64,000 nt of DNA, from NCBI RefSeq assembly GCF_000317305.3, contig NC_023036.2:248001-312000 (forward strand). The letters are read 5' to 3'. Shown piece by piece: positions 25,659 through 34,040 of this stretch (positions within the stretch are counted from its first letter, which is position 1; every line of letters begins with the position of its first letter). Both the position numbers and the translations under genes were made by a program. This DNA is from Mycolicibacterium neoaurum VKM Ac-1815D (lineage in GTDB: Bacteria > Actinomycetota > Actinomycetes > Mycobacteriales > Mycobacteriaceae). The notes below the pieces were generated by a model, which had not been told where the DNA came from, did no database searches, and saw only the letters and a list, made by a program, of their open reading frames with translations.

Positions 25659-27095
25659 TCATTCATCGGTGACCGGCCGGGAGCGCGGGATGAAAACCGC
25701 GATCACCGTGCACAGCGCGGCGGCACCGAGGCCGAAGAGGAAGGCCGCGTGGAATCCCGTGGCGCTCGGAACCGGCACGCCCTGCACCACTTCCGCCGAT
25801 CGGGTGAGCACCGCGGCGATCACCGCGGCGGCGGTAGCCGTGCCGAGCGAACGCATCAGGGTGTTGAGCCCGTTGGCAGCACCTGTTTCCGATGCCGGGA
25901 CCGCCCGCATGATCAGCGTCGGCATGGCGGCATAACCGAGCCCAATTCCGATGCCGATGAGGATGTTGATGACGAGGATGTGTCCGGCATGCAGATCGGC
26001 GAGCACCGCCACCACATAACCGGAACCCATGATCGCCGCGCCGGCGATCAGCAGCGGCTTGGGTCCCCACAGCGCGATCAGCCGACCCGAGATCGGGGAC
26101 ATCGCCAGCATCGCGAGACCGGCCGGCATCAGATACAGGCTCGCCTGCAGAAGCGGCATGCCCAGCCCGCCCGCTTCGACCGGCAACTCAAGGAGTTGGG
26201 GAAAGGCGATCTGCGATGAGAACAGCGCAAAGCCCATGGCGATCGAGGCCAGGTTGGTCAGCAGGACCGGGGCGCGGGCGCTGACCCGCAGATCCACCAG
26301 CGGCTCCCGGACACGCAGCTCCAGCCATCCCCAGATCAGCAGGACGATCAGCCCGCCGACCATGGACCCCAGGGTCGATGGCGATGTCCAGCCCCACTGG
26401 TTGCCCTGAGAGATGGCAAGCAGTACACCGGACAGCCCGATCGCCAACCCGAGGATGCCGATCCCGTCGACGCGGCCACCTGCTCGTATCCCGCTCGCGG
26501 GCACCAGAGTCCACATCAGGGTGAAGGCGATGGCGCCGAGGCCTGCGGCGAGCCAGAACAGCACATGCCAGTCGAAGTGCTCGGTGACGAATGCACTGAT
26601 CGGCAGCCCGAGCGCCCCGCCGACGCCGAGTGTGGCGCTGACCAGGGCAATGCCCGAGCCGAGCCGCTCGGCCGGGAGGGTATCGCGCAGGATGGCGATA
26701 CCGAGCGGGATGACACCCATGCCGACACCCTGCAAACCCCTACCGACGATCAGCGGGACCACCGTCGAGGACAGCGCAGCGACGACCGAACCGAACATCA
26801 GGACACCGAGCAGGCTCAGCGCGATGCGGCGCTTGCCGTACATATCGCCGAGCTTCCCGGAGATCGGCGTGCAGATGGCGGCGACCAGCAGGGTGATGGT
26901 GATGACCCACGCGGTCTGGCCGCTGGACGCGTCGAGCAGCTGGGGCAACTCACCCTGGATCGGGATGAGGATGGTCTGGGTGAAGGCCGCCGTCATCCCG
27001 GCAAAGGCCAGCGCCCCGACAACCGGCCCGCTGCGCGCACCGGGCACCGGCGGACCGGGCGGGGTGTCCACAGCTGCCCGGGTATCGACTGTCAT
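25659..27095 (-). CDS. MFS multidrug transporter, DHA2 (14-TM) type
   Basis: A 478-residue drug:H+ antiporter. Motif A-like GKLGDMYGKRR follows TM2, and the motif C-like run ATLGVGGALGLPISAF lies in TM5. About 14 hydrophobic segments can be counted. It would export drugs or other amphiphiles across the inner membrane. ATG 27095 has GGAGGA nine bases upstream, better than the longer frame to 27125. A TetR gene is divergent 114 bp away and is the probable repressor. The small exported gene lies 71 bp downstream on the same strand. Confidence 0.88.
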   Translation of the reverse strand: MTVDTRAAVDTPPGPPVPGARSGPVVGALAFAGMTAAFTQTILIPIQGELPQLLDASSGQTAWVITITLLVAAICTPISGKLGDMYGKRRIALSLLGVLMFGSVVAALSSTVVPLIVGRGLQGVGMGVIPLGIAILRDTLPAERLGSGIALVSATLGVGGALGLPISAFVTEHFDWHVLFWLAAGLGAIAFTLMWTLVPASGIRAGGRVDGIGILGLAIGLSGVLLAISQGNQWGWTSPSTLGSMVGGLIVLLIWGWLELRVREPLVDLRVSARAPVLLTNLASIAMGFALFSSQIAFPQLLELPVEAGGLGMPLLQASLYLMPAGLAMLAMSPISGRLIALWGPKPLLIAGAAIMGSGYVVAVLADLHAGHILVINILIGIGIGLGYAAMPTLIMRAVPASETGAANGLNTLMRSLGTATAAAVIAAVLTRSAEVVQGVPVPSATGFHAAFLFGLGAAALCTVIAVFIPRSRPVTDE

Positions 27096-27174
27096 CAACG
27101 TCCTCCCTCGCCTAGCCCGAGTCACGCTACCGTCGCGTGAGACTGAGTATCAAGTTGAAGCCGCAGTTTCTCTT

Positions 27175-27191
27175 CTGATATTCCGCATCAG
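27175..27191. promoter_or_regulatory. Candidate TetR operator
   Basis: CTGAT-ATTCCGC-ATCAG is a 17-bp inverted repeat with 5-bp arms. It lies between the divergent MFS and TetR genes, 19 bp before the TetR ATG. The position fits a repressor site controlling both promoters, but the arms are short. Confidence 0.4.
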
Positions 27192-27209
27192 GTGCGTTAG
27201 TCTTGCGCC

Positions 27210-27785
27210 ATGGCCGCCGGAGTACGGGAGCGCGCACGGCTAGCCCTGCGCACCGAGATCGCGCAGGCGATGAGCGAGCTGTTCGCCCGTCGCGGCTTCG
27301 ACGCGGTGACGGTCGAAGAGGCCGCCGGCGAGGTCGGCATCTCCAGGGCCACCTTCTTCCGGTACTTCGGGTCCAAGGAGGACGCCGTCCTGGCGGCCAT
27401 CGAGGCGTCCTCGATCGACTACGTCGCCGCCTTGCAGGATCTCCCCGCCAGGACCGGCGAAACCCCATGGCAGCTGATACAGCGGGCCTTCACCGAGGCG
27501 CTGACCCATATCGACGAGCACTCCGAGCTGGAGCGCTCGCGGGTGCAGATGATCAACGCCACCGTGTCACTGCGCACCAGGATGGCGCAGCGTCGTTTCG
27601 CCTACGAGGACGCGCTCACCCCGGTGCTGGCCGCCCGTATCGACAGGCCAGAGGCGGCCCGGCCGGTCATCGCTGCCGCCCTGGCCTGCCTCGATCTCGC
27701 ATGGCGTCGGTGGGCGGCCGGTAAGGCGCGCACCATGGCCGAATCCGTCGACACGGTGTTCGCCCACCTCGGCTCGGCACCGTAG
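27210..27785 (+). CDS. TetR-family transcriptional regulator
   Basis: A 191-residue regulator. The N-terminal helix-turn-helix (FDAVTVEEAAGEVGISRATF, then FRYFGSKED) is typical of TetR proteins. The C-terminal helical domain resembles the TetR_C form found with mycobacterial regulators. ATG 27210 follows an intergenic inverted repeat. Divergent placement implies it represses the adjacent DHA2-type pump and itself, with a pump substrate as inducer; this is inferred from context. Confidence 0.87.
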   Translation: MAAGVRERARLALRTEIAQAMSELFARRGFDAVTVEEAAGEVGISRATFFRYFGSKEDAVLAAIEASSIDYVAALQDLPARTGETPWQLIQRAFTEALTHIDEHSELERSRVQMINATVSLRTRMAQRRFAYEDALTPVLAARIDRPEAARPVIAAALACLDLAWRRWAAGKARTMAESVDTVFAHLGSAP

Positions 27786-27866
27786 CCGGTGAGAGATCTG
27801 CGGCCGTTGCCGCGATACTGAGGGCTCGCCCGCCACGACGAGCTTTCCGGAGGACCCGAGCCGCCC

Positions 27867-29504
27867 ATGACGACTGTCGCCATCTACCTCGTCGTGACGT
27901 TCGGGCTGGGCGGACTCGCCATGGCCTTCCGGCTTCCCCCGCTGGTCGGATTCCTGGCAGCCGGTTTCGTCATCAATGCCCTCGACGTGGAGCACATTCC
28001 GCAGTTGGAGATCCTGGCCGATCTGGGCGTCACCCTGCTGCTGTTCGCCATCGGGCTGAAACTCGACGTGCGGATCCTGCTCCGCCGCGAGGTATGGCTG
28101 ACGACTTCGGTTCACATGCTGATCAGCGTCGTGTTCGGCGGTGCCGCACTTTGGCTGGCGGCCGTGGCCGGGATGTCCATGCTGACCGGGCAGAGCCTGC
28201 AGACCATCGCGCTACTCGCCTTCGCACTGTCCTTCTCCAGCACGGTCTTCGTGGTGAAGGTGCTGGAGGAGCGCGGGGAGTCGCACGCGCTGTACGGCCG
28301 CGTCGCGATCGGCATCCTGGTCATGCAGGACATCGTCGCGGTGGTGTTCCTGACCGCGACCAGTGGACACCTGCCCAGCCCGTGGGCCTTGGCACTGGTC
28401 GGCCTGTGGCCGCTGACGCGGGTGCTGCGCAAGATCTGGACCCGGCTCGGGCACGGCGAGATGCAGTCGCTGTTCGGCATCGTGATGGCCTTCGTCCCTG
28501 GCTACGCCCTGTTCTCGGCCGTCGGCCTCAAGGGTGACCTGGGTGCGTTGATCATCGGCGTCCTGCTGGCATCGCATTCGGCATCCTCGGAACTGGCCCG
28601 TTCGCTGTTCCACATCAAGGAACTGCTGCTGGTCGGCTTCTTCGTGTCGATCGGGCTGACCGGACTGCCCGATCTCCCGACAATCGGCGTGGCGATGCTC
28701 ATGGTGCTGCTGCTGCCCTTCAAGGCAGGGTGGTACGTCGCCCTGCTGTCGCTGATGCGGCTGCGGCACCGCACCTCGCTGCTGGCCGGGCTCAGTCTGA
28801 TGAACTACTCCGAGTTCGGGCTCATCGTGGTGTCGGTCGGCGTCTCGGCCGGCATGCTGGCGCCCGCCTGGCTCGTGGAGATGTCCATCGCGGTGGCGCT
28901 GAGCTTCGTGGTCTCGGCCTTGGTGAACGGTCGCGGACACCTGATGGTGGAGAAGATCGCCGCCCGGCTGCCCGCCCAGGACGAACAGAAACTGCAGCCC
29001 GAGGAGCGCCCGGTCGATGCCGGTGATGCCGAGGTCGTGGTGATCGGCATGGGCCGCGTCGGATTCGCCGCCTATCAACGCCTTACCGATCACTACGGCT
29101 TGCGGGTGGTCGGAGTCGACTACGACGGGCGCCGCATCCAGCGGCTCGCCGAGGACGGGCTGCGGGTCGTCGAGGGTGATGCCACCGACCTGGACTTCTG
29201 GCACCGGCTGCGGCATTCGGAATCGGCGCGCATCGCCATCCTGGCCATGCCTCGGCACGGCGCCAACGTCACCGCACTCGACTGCCTCCGCGAGTCCGGT
29301 TTCAGCGGCACCGTTGCCGCGGTGGCCCGCTACGACGACGAGGTGGCGTGGGCCAAGGAGCAGGGCGTCGAGATCGCCTTCAACGTCTACGCCGGCGCCG
29401 GACTGGAGCTGGCCGATCAGGTGGGTGGTGGCCCCGTTCCAGCGACGGTCGATCCAGATCTCGACCCCGAACCCGAAGCCGTCGAGGACCCGAATCCGCG
29501 CTGA
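27867..29504 (+). CDS. CPA2-type K+/H+ antiporter with RCK domain (KefB-like)
   Basis: A 545-residue membrane protein. Residues ~1-370 form about 12 transmembrane helices of the Na+/H+ exchanger superfamily, with ALSFSSTVFVVKVLEERGE and the FAIGLKLD loop. Residues ~390-510 form a Rossmann RCK/TrkA-N domain (VVVIGMGRVGFAAYQRL) that would bind nucleotide and gate transport. The tail is acidic and Pro-rich. It likely exchanges K+ for H+ to control internal pH or protect against electrophiles. No KefF-like subunit is adjacent. Confidence 0.88.
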   Translation: MTTVAIYLVVTFGLGGLAMAFRLPPLVGFLAAGFVINALDVEHIPQLEILADLGVTLLLFAIGLKLDVRILLRREVWLTTSVHMLISVVFGGAALWLAAVAGMSMLTGQSLQTIALLAFALSFSSTVFVVKVLEERGESHALYGRVAIGILVMQDIVAVVFLTATSGHLPSPWALALVGLWPLTRVLRKIWTRLGHGEMQSLFGIVMAFVPGYALFSAVGLKGDLGALIIGVLLASHSASSELARSLFHIKELLLVGFFVSIGLTGLPDLPTIGVAMLMVLLLPFKAGWYVALLSLMRLRHRTSLLAGLSLMNYSEFGLIVVSVGVSAGMLAPAWLVEMSIAVALSFVVSALVNGRGHLMVEKIAARLPAQDEQKLQPEERPVDAGDAEVVVIGMGRVGFAAYQRLTDHYGLRVVGVDYDGRRIQRLAEDGLRVVEGDATDLDFWHRLRHSESARIAILAMPRHGANVTALDCLRESGFSGTVAAVARYDDEVAWAKEQGVEIAFNVYAGAGLELADQVGGGPVPATVDPDLDPEPEAVEDPNPR

Positions 29505-29551
29505 AGCCATGCCGCAGTCCGAAAGTGCACATCACCCGGCCGGTTCATCGG

Positions 29552-29923
29552 CTAGAGAATATCCACGACACCGTCACCGTTGGTATCTCCGCATCGAATC
29601 TTTGCTTCCTGCAGTGGTTTACGTATCCCTTTGAGCTCAGCAGCCATCTGTGGGTTCGCGGCGAAGAAGGCATCGACCTTTGCCTGCTTCTGATTATCGG
29701 GCAATGGATGCAGACTGGTGAAGAACTCGTTGGCCTGTTGGTGGGTGAACAGGTAGGCCGAAGTCGAAGCAGACACCCCGGCCGCGATGCCGGCGAGGTC
29801 CGCCGCGGTGCAGTGGTCGGGTGCCTGCGGAGGCTCGGCGATTGCCGGCGGGGCTGCCACCACACCAGCAATGGCGGCAGCACCCAAGGCTCCGATCACA
29901 AACCGGCGCGTGGCATTCAACAT
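29552..29923 (-). CDS. Haemophore-domain exported protein with calcium-loop-like C-terminus (copy 2)
   Basis: A 123-residue paralogue of 24786-25163. The signal peptide ends near AIA (residue 29). The mature MHB-like domain has Cys38 and Cys111 and shares TSAYLFT, NEFFTSL and ELKGIRKPLQ with copy 1. The C-terminal 11 residues (113-123) read D-T-N-G-D-G-V-V-D-I-L, an even closer match to dockerin/EF-hand loops, ending at loop position 11. ATG 29923 has GGGAG upstream. It is divergent from the small exported gene at 30099. Heme and calcium binding are both inferred. Confidence 0.82.
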   Translation of the reverse strand: MLNATRRFVIGALGAAAIAGVVAAPPAIAEPPQAPDHCTAADLAGIAAGVSASTSAYLFTHQQANEFFTSLHPLPDNQKQAKVDAFFAANPQMAAELKGIRKPLQEAKIRCGDTNGDGVVDIL

Positions 29924-30065
29924 TGTTGTCTCCCATCACAATTGACGACTTCTCAGCGCTACTGTAGGCCACGGTGGTCGATCTGGAACCTGGCAGAAGA
30001 CTGCAGGATTCCTTCACACACGCTGGCTGATTTCGCCAGACGCCGTGCCGGTCGCTATCGCAACC

Positions 30066-30071
30066 TATGAT
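30066..30071 (+). promoter_or_regulatory. Probable -10 element for the small exported gene
   Basis: TATGAT at 30066-30071 fits the mycobacterial SigA -10 pattern TAnnnT and lies 27 bp before the ATG at 30099. No convincing -35 is seen, which is common in mycobacteria. GAGGAAAGG follows as ribosome site. Confidence 0.45.
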
Positions 30072-30098
30072 CGCTGCACCGAGGAAAGGTTATGAGAT

Positions 30099-30347
30099 AT
30101 GAACGCCCGCTTGGCCATCGCCGCACTGCTCACCGCGACCGGCATCTGTGGACCCGTCTTGGTCGCACCATTGGCGGCAGCCGACGAGCCCGACACACCG
30201 TCCTGCACCAACGCCGGCAGCATCGTCTCCGGCTCGTCGACGGTATGCCAGAGCCCCGGCGATGCTCAGCTCACCAGTTCCCCGGGCGAGCTGGGTGAGA
30301 CCCAGTTCGGAATGTGGCCCTGGAGCGGAGGTATCGGAATACTCTGA
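30099..30347 (+). CDS. Small exported two-cysteine protein (copy 2)
   Basis: An 82-residue exported protein paralogous to 25336-25587. The signal peptide ends near LAAA. The mature part shares CTxAGSIVSGSSTVCQ, then SSPGELGETQ, GMWPW and the terminal GIGIL. The insert before the end is shorter here (SG versus GYGGY). ATG 30099 follows GAGGAAAGG; an ATG at 30092 is in another frame. It is divergent from the copy 2 haemophore-domain gene, whereas in copy 1 the pair is convergent. Function unknown. Confidence 0.82.
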   Translation: MNARLAIAALLTATGICGPVLVAPLAAADEPDTPSCTNAGSIVSGSSTVCQSPGDAQLTSSPGELGETQFGMWPWSGGIGIL

Positions 30348-30448
30348 ACCGCCGGAACAGCACGCTCTGTGCAGACCGGGCCTCTCCGCCGCGCCACCCG
30401 ATCGCTCGAATTCCTTTGGTAGCCGCAGACGATGCGGCACCTGTCGCC

Positions 30449-30493
30449 ACATACAGCGAGGGCGCCCGCAATGCGGGCGCCCTCGCTGTATGT
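30449..30493. terminator. Perfect 22-bp stem bidirectional terminator
   Basis: ACATACAGCGAGGGCGCCCG and two further bases (30449-30470) form a perfect 22-bp inverted repeat with 30472-30493 around a single base. It lies between the plus-strand small exported gene (stop 30347) and the minus-strand small gene (stop 30508), so it can stop both. No T-run, as in many actinobacterial terminators. Confidence 0.85.
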
Positions 30494-30507
30494 GCTGTGT
30501 CGAAGTA

Positions 30508-30720
30508 TCAGTGCCGAACGGAGGTGTCGACCTGGGGCACCTTGACCGTCGGGTACAGCTGGTTGAACCACGGGTAGTAGTCGTTGTTGTCCGGGTAGTA
30601 GATACCGTCGGTCTGCGGCACCATGTCCAGGGGTGCCTGCGCCTGTGCGGGACCTGCCAGTCCGACGACCGCTGCGGTGAATGCTCCGGCGATCATGCCC
30701 GCCAATCCGATCTTCTTCAT
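30508..30720 (-). CDS. Small exported Tyr/Pro-rich protein
   Basis: A 70-residue exported protein of unknown function. The signal peptide (MKKIGLAGMIAGAFTAAVVG) is cleaved near AQA (residue ~28). The mature ~42 residues contain YYPDNNDYYPWFNQLYP, with many Tyr, Pro and Asn and no Cys. It starts at ATG 30720 with a purine-rich leader (AAAGAGGCGA). It lies 76 bp downstream of the beta-lactamase-fold gene on the same strand. It is the third very short exported product in about 5 kb, which makes this a cluster of small secreted factors. Confidence 0.7.
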   Translation of the reverse strand: MKKIGLAGMIAGAFTAAVVGLAGPAQAQAPLDMVPQTDGIYYPDNNDYYPWFNQLYPTVKVPQVDTSVRH

Positions 30721-30796
30721 CGGTCTCGCCTCTTTCTTGTGACTGCTGTTCCGATATCCGCTTCAACAGCACCCGCAATCGATTTGATTCCCGCCG

Positions 30797-32224
30797 TCAG
30801 CCATAGAGATGTAGAGCACGTGCCGCCTCGGTGGCGATCCGGCCGGCGAGGGATCCGATGGGCGGACCGCCCGGCTGGTGGATGACGTTGGCGAGTACGA
30901 CGATGTAGGTATCCGAGCCGGGATCGATCCACAACGAGGTACCCGTGAAGCCGGTGTGGCCGAAACTGCCGACGGGCAGCAGCGACCCGCGCGGTGCGGA
31001 ATGCGCGGTGTCGACATCCCAGCCGAGGGCCCGCACATTCCCGTCGGGCAGGTGCTGGCCACGCGTCATGAGTTCCGCCGACGCCCGTGTCAGCGGGAAC
31101 GGACTTCCACGGCCGGCCAGCCGGTCGAGCAGCGCTTGGGCGAACCGGCCGATATCGCTGGCGGTGGTGAAGACACCGGCACTGCCCGTCGCGCCGCCCA
31201 TCCGGCGGGCGGTCGGGTCATGGACGCTGCCGCGCAACAGGTACCCGTAGTCGGGATTGCGTCCCGGGGTGTCCCCATCGTGCGAGGTCGGTGCGATACG
31301 CGCCAGCAGGTCGGTCGACCAGGTCCCCGGCGCGCACCGCTGCGCTCGGGGGCCATCCGGTTCTGCCACCACAGCGCCGCCGCGCACATCATGCGGCCCA
31401 CACGCTTTCGCGAGGGGCAGGTAGCCGGTGTCGGCCATGCCCAGCGGCGCGAACACCGCGGAGTCCGCCTGCTCGTCGATATCGCGACCGGTCAACTTCT
31501 CGACGATCTCGCCCAGCAGGATGAAGCCGATATCCGAGTAATGGAAGCCTTGGCCGGGTTCGGTCACCACCCACGCGCCCTGAGCCCGGCGCAGGCCCTC
31601 GGGCTTGTCCGGTTTCTCCAGCCCCCAGGGACCGTCCAGGCTCAGGTCCCCCGCGATACCCGAGGAGTGGGTGAGCAGCATCCGCACGGTCACCAACGCG
31701 CGGCGCGGATCACCGGTCGGGTTGAACCCTGGCAGATAGGTCTGCACCGGTTCGTCGAGCTCCACCCTGCCCTGCTCGCGAAGTTGCATGACGGCCGTGG
31801 CCGTGACCAGGCTCTTTGTCAGCGAGGCCAGATCGAAGAGGGTGTCGGTGGTCATCGGTTCCGCGGGCGCCGGTGTCCCGTCCAGCCCCGGTTCGCCGGC
31901 CAGCCTCCGGTCGCCGAAGGCACGGCGGAAGACCACGGTACCGCCGTGCCCCACCTGAACCACGGCGCCCGGCAGTCGGTGCGCGGCGATCGCCTCCTCG
32001 ACCGCCCCGCTCAGCGCGGCGAAGGCGGCGGGCGCAATGGGAGCGGGTGGCGGGCTCGGATCGTCGCTCTCGCCGGGCGCAGGCGAGTCGACGGCCACCG
32101 CGGCTGAGGAGGATGTGTCGGCCGACCGCGGGCGATCCTGGTGGCCACATGCGGAGATTGCCACGATGGCGCACACGATGCCGACGGTGGCCACGACGCG
32201 GCAGGGCCGGACAAGGTTCGCCAT
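30797..32224 (-). CDS. Beta-lactamase-fold serine hydrolase lipoprotein
   Basis: A 475-residue exported lipoprotein of the class C beta-lactamase/esterase superfamily. The lipobox is AISAC near residue 26, followed by a Pro/Ser-rich linker. The catalytic motifs are SLTK (SxxK), YSD in place of YxN, and HTG in place of KTG; the last two changes are usual in esterases and DD-peptidase-like members rather than true beta-lactamases. It acts outside the membrane on an ester or peptide substrate. ATG 32224 places the lipobox correctly; the frame to 32293 would give an overlong leader. Divergent from a TetR gene. Confidence 0.85.
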   Translation of the reverse strand: MANLVRPCRVVATVGIVCAIVAISACGHQDRPRSADTSSSAAVAVDSPAPGESDDPSPPPAPIAPAAFAALSGAVEEAIAAHRLPGAVVQVGHGGTVVFRRAFGDRRLAGEPGLDGTPAPAEPMTTDTLFDLASLTKSLVTATAVMQLREQGRVELDEPVQTYLPGFNPTGDPRRALVTVRMLLTHSSGIAGDLSLDGPWGLEKPDKPEGLRRAQGAWVVTEPGQGFHYSDIGFILLGEIVEKLTGRDIDEQADSAVFAPLGMADTGYLPLAKACGPHDVRGGAVVAEPDGPRAQRCAPGTWSTDLLARIAPTSHDGDTPGRNPDYGYLLRGSVHDPTARRMGGATGSAGVFTTASDIGRFAQALLDRLAGRGSPFPLTRASAELMTRGQHLPDGNVRALGWDVDTAHSAPRGSLLPVGSFGHTGFTGTSLWIDPGSDTYIVVLANVIHQPGGPPIGSLAGRIATEAARALHLYG

Positions 32225-32352
32225 CGATGGACCACGACCTGTCGGGTAACGGTTGACGCAGAGTCGGCGACCCCTCGACGCCGACTGCTGCACGTAGCAT
32301 CATAAACGATTACGTACACAATTGAGGCATGTGGAGTGCCGGGGGGTGCACA

Positions 32353-32949
32353 GTGGCTGCCAAGTTGCCGCCGGGACGGCACCGCCTGACGCGCGAAGAG
32401 GTCGCCGCCGACCAACGCCGCCGGATGATCGCCGCGCTTGGCGAGGTGTTGCAGGACAAGGGTTTTGCGGGCACGACGGTCACCGACATATCCGAGCGGG
32501 CCCGGGTGTCCAAGCAGACCTTCTACGAGCACTACGACAGCAAGCAGGCCTGCTTCCTCGATGCCTACGCACGCATCCACGACCGGGTCAGCCTCGCCGC
32601 GGGCACACTGCCCGAGAAGTCGACCCCCTTGGACGTGTTCAGCGCGGTCCTGACGAACTATCTGGACACCCTGTCTCGCGACCCGGCGATGGCGCGCGTC
32701 TACCTCGTGGAGGTCTATGCCGCGGGGCCCGAAGCCCTGCACGCCCGGATGCGATTACAGCAGCGCACGGTCGACAGCGTGCAGGAGGTGTTCGGGATCG
32801 ACGACGAGGAAGGCCGGTTCGCGTGCCGTGCCCTGGTCGCCGCGATCGCCTCGTTGGCGACCCACGAGTTGGCCGACAGTGACTCCGGTGACGTCCGGTC
32901 ACTGCACGCACCCCTGGTGGCGTTGGCGGAGCGACTGTTCGGCGCCTAG
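32353..32949 (+). CDS. TetR-family transcriptional regulator
   Basis: A 198-residue regulator with an N-terminal TetR helix-turn-helix (FAGTTVTDISERARVSKQTF, then YEHYDSKQ). The C-terminal domain is generic. GTG 32353 is preceded by a G-rich run; ATG 32329 in frame would add 8 residues. The divergent neighbour is the serine-hydrolase lipoprotein 128 bp away. A TACGTA palindrome in an AT-richer stretch at 32311-32316 may be part of its operator. It overlaps the convergent YbdK-type gene by 4 bp. Confidence 0.82.
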   Translation: MAAKLPPGRHRLTREEVAADQRRRMIAALGEVLQDKGFAGTTVTDISERARVSKQTFYEHYDSKQACFLDAYARIHDRVSLAAGTLPEKSTPLDVFSAVLTNYLDTLSRDPAMARVYLVEVYAAGPEALHARMRLQQRTVDSVQEVFGIDDEEGRFACRALVAAIASLATHELADSDSGDVRSLHAPLVALAERLFGA

Positions 32950-34040
32950 CATCCCTCGACGGTCGCCGCGGCCGCCTCATCCAGCACATCGGCGATCTCG
33001 CCGCGGCGCCCCCACGCGGCCTGTTGGCGCATCGCACCGTTGCCTTCGCCGTAGACCCTTTCCAATTCGTCGGCCACGAAACCGAAATCACCGACGGTAC
33101 GCAGTGCGGGCGCGAGGTGATCGACCATCGACCTGAGTAGATCGATCACCGGTGCGCAACCGTGTCCACCGAGGTCGACCGCCTCACCGGCCAACCCGTC
33201 GTGCGCCGACCGCCAGTACGCCGCGTTCAGCTCATGCCCTGACAACTGCACCACCGGGGTGCCGCGGTCGTCGTCGAGGGCGGTCATCACCGCCGCCCTG
33301 ATCAGCGCGGCGTGTAACACCGTCTCGGCGACGGTCGCCGGCACATCGGCCACCCGCACCTCGACGGTGGGGAAGTTCGCCGAGGGTCTGACATCCCAAT
33401 AGACCATCCCGGCGTCGAGCATCGCCCCGGAATCCACCATCATCTGCACCGCACCGTCGTAGTCATCGGCCGATGCGAAGTACGGCGTCGGGCCCGCGCT
33501 GGGCCACCGCGACCACAGGATGTGACGCCAACTCGCGTGCCCGCTGTCGGCGTTGCGGTAGATCGCCGAATTGGCGGTGAGGGCCAACAGCAACGGCAGC
33601 CAGCGACGCAATCGGTTGCTCACCCGGATCGCGGCATCGCGATCCGGAACCGCCACGTGCACATGGCAACCGCTGATCCCCTGCTCTCGGGCGATCATCC
33701 CGAACCGGGACGCGATCTGCCGGTATCGCGGCGTATCGGTGACCGGGAAGTGCTCGGGCAGGGTCGGCGGCAGCCCGACGGCCAACAACCGGGCGCCGGC
33801 GGCGTCGGCCGCATCGGCGGCCCCGCGCCGCAGCCTGCGCAACTGCGACAGCAGCTCCGCGGGATCGTCACAGACCTTCGTGGCGGTCTCGACCTGGCAG
33901 CTGGTCAGTTCGAGTTGTAGGTCGACACCGCGGCGCTCGGCGTGCTCGGCGACCTCTCGGTTGACCGGCAGCGGCGCCCCCGAGTGCGGATCTATCAGGA
34001 GGAACTCCTCCTCGACGCCGAATGTGGGGTGACTGGTCAT
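32946..34040 (-). CDS. YbdK-type carboxylate-amine ligase (GCS2 family)
   Basis: A 364-residue ATP-dependent carboxylate-amine ligase. Conserved pieces are FGVEEEFLLID at residues 7-17, ISGCHVHVAVPDRD in the middle and NFPTVEVRVADVP later. E. coli YbdK has weak glutamate-cysteine ligase activity, and mycobacteria carry several homologues (Rv0433 type). Mycobacteria use mycothiol rather than glutathione, so the real product may be a different gamma-glutamyl compound. It is divergent from the FAD oxidoreductase gene at a 121-bp gap. Confidence 0.87.
   Translation of the reverse strand: MTSHPTFGVEEEFLLIDPHSGAPLPVNREVAEHAERRGVDLQLELTSCQVETATKVCDDPAELLSQLRRLRRGAADAADAAGARLLAVGLPPTLPEHFPVTDTPRYRQIASRFGMIAREQGISGCHVHVAVPDRDAAIRVSNRLRRWLPLLLALTANSAIYRNADSGHASWRHILWSRWPSAGPTPYFASADDYDGAVQMMVDSGAMLDAGMVYWDVRPSANFPTVEVRVADVPATVAETVLHAALIRAAVMTALDDDRGTPVVQLSGHELNAAYWRSAHDGLAGEAVDLGGHGCAPVIDLLRSMVDHLAPALRTVGDFGFVADELERVYGEGNGAMRQQAAWGRRGEIADVLDEAAAATVEGC

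Noticed and set aside
30092..30298. Alternative 68-residue frame starting at ATG 30092
   Set aside because: The overlapping frame from 30099 has a signal peptide and a clear paralogue at 25336-25587.
30797..32224. True class C beta-lactamase giving drug resistance
   Set aside because: YSD and HTG replace YxN and KTG, which is more typical of esterase or peptidase relatives; resistance cannot be claimed.
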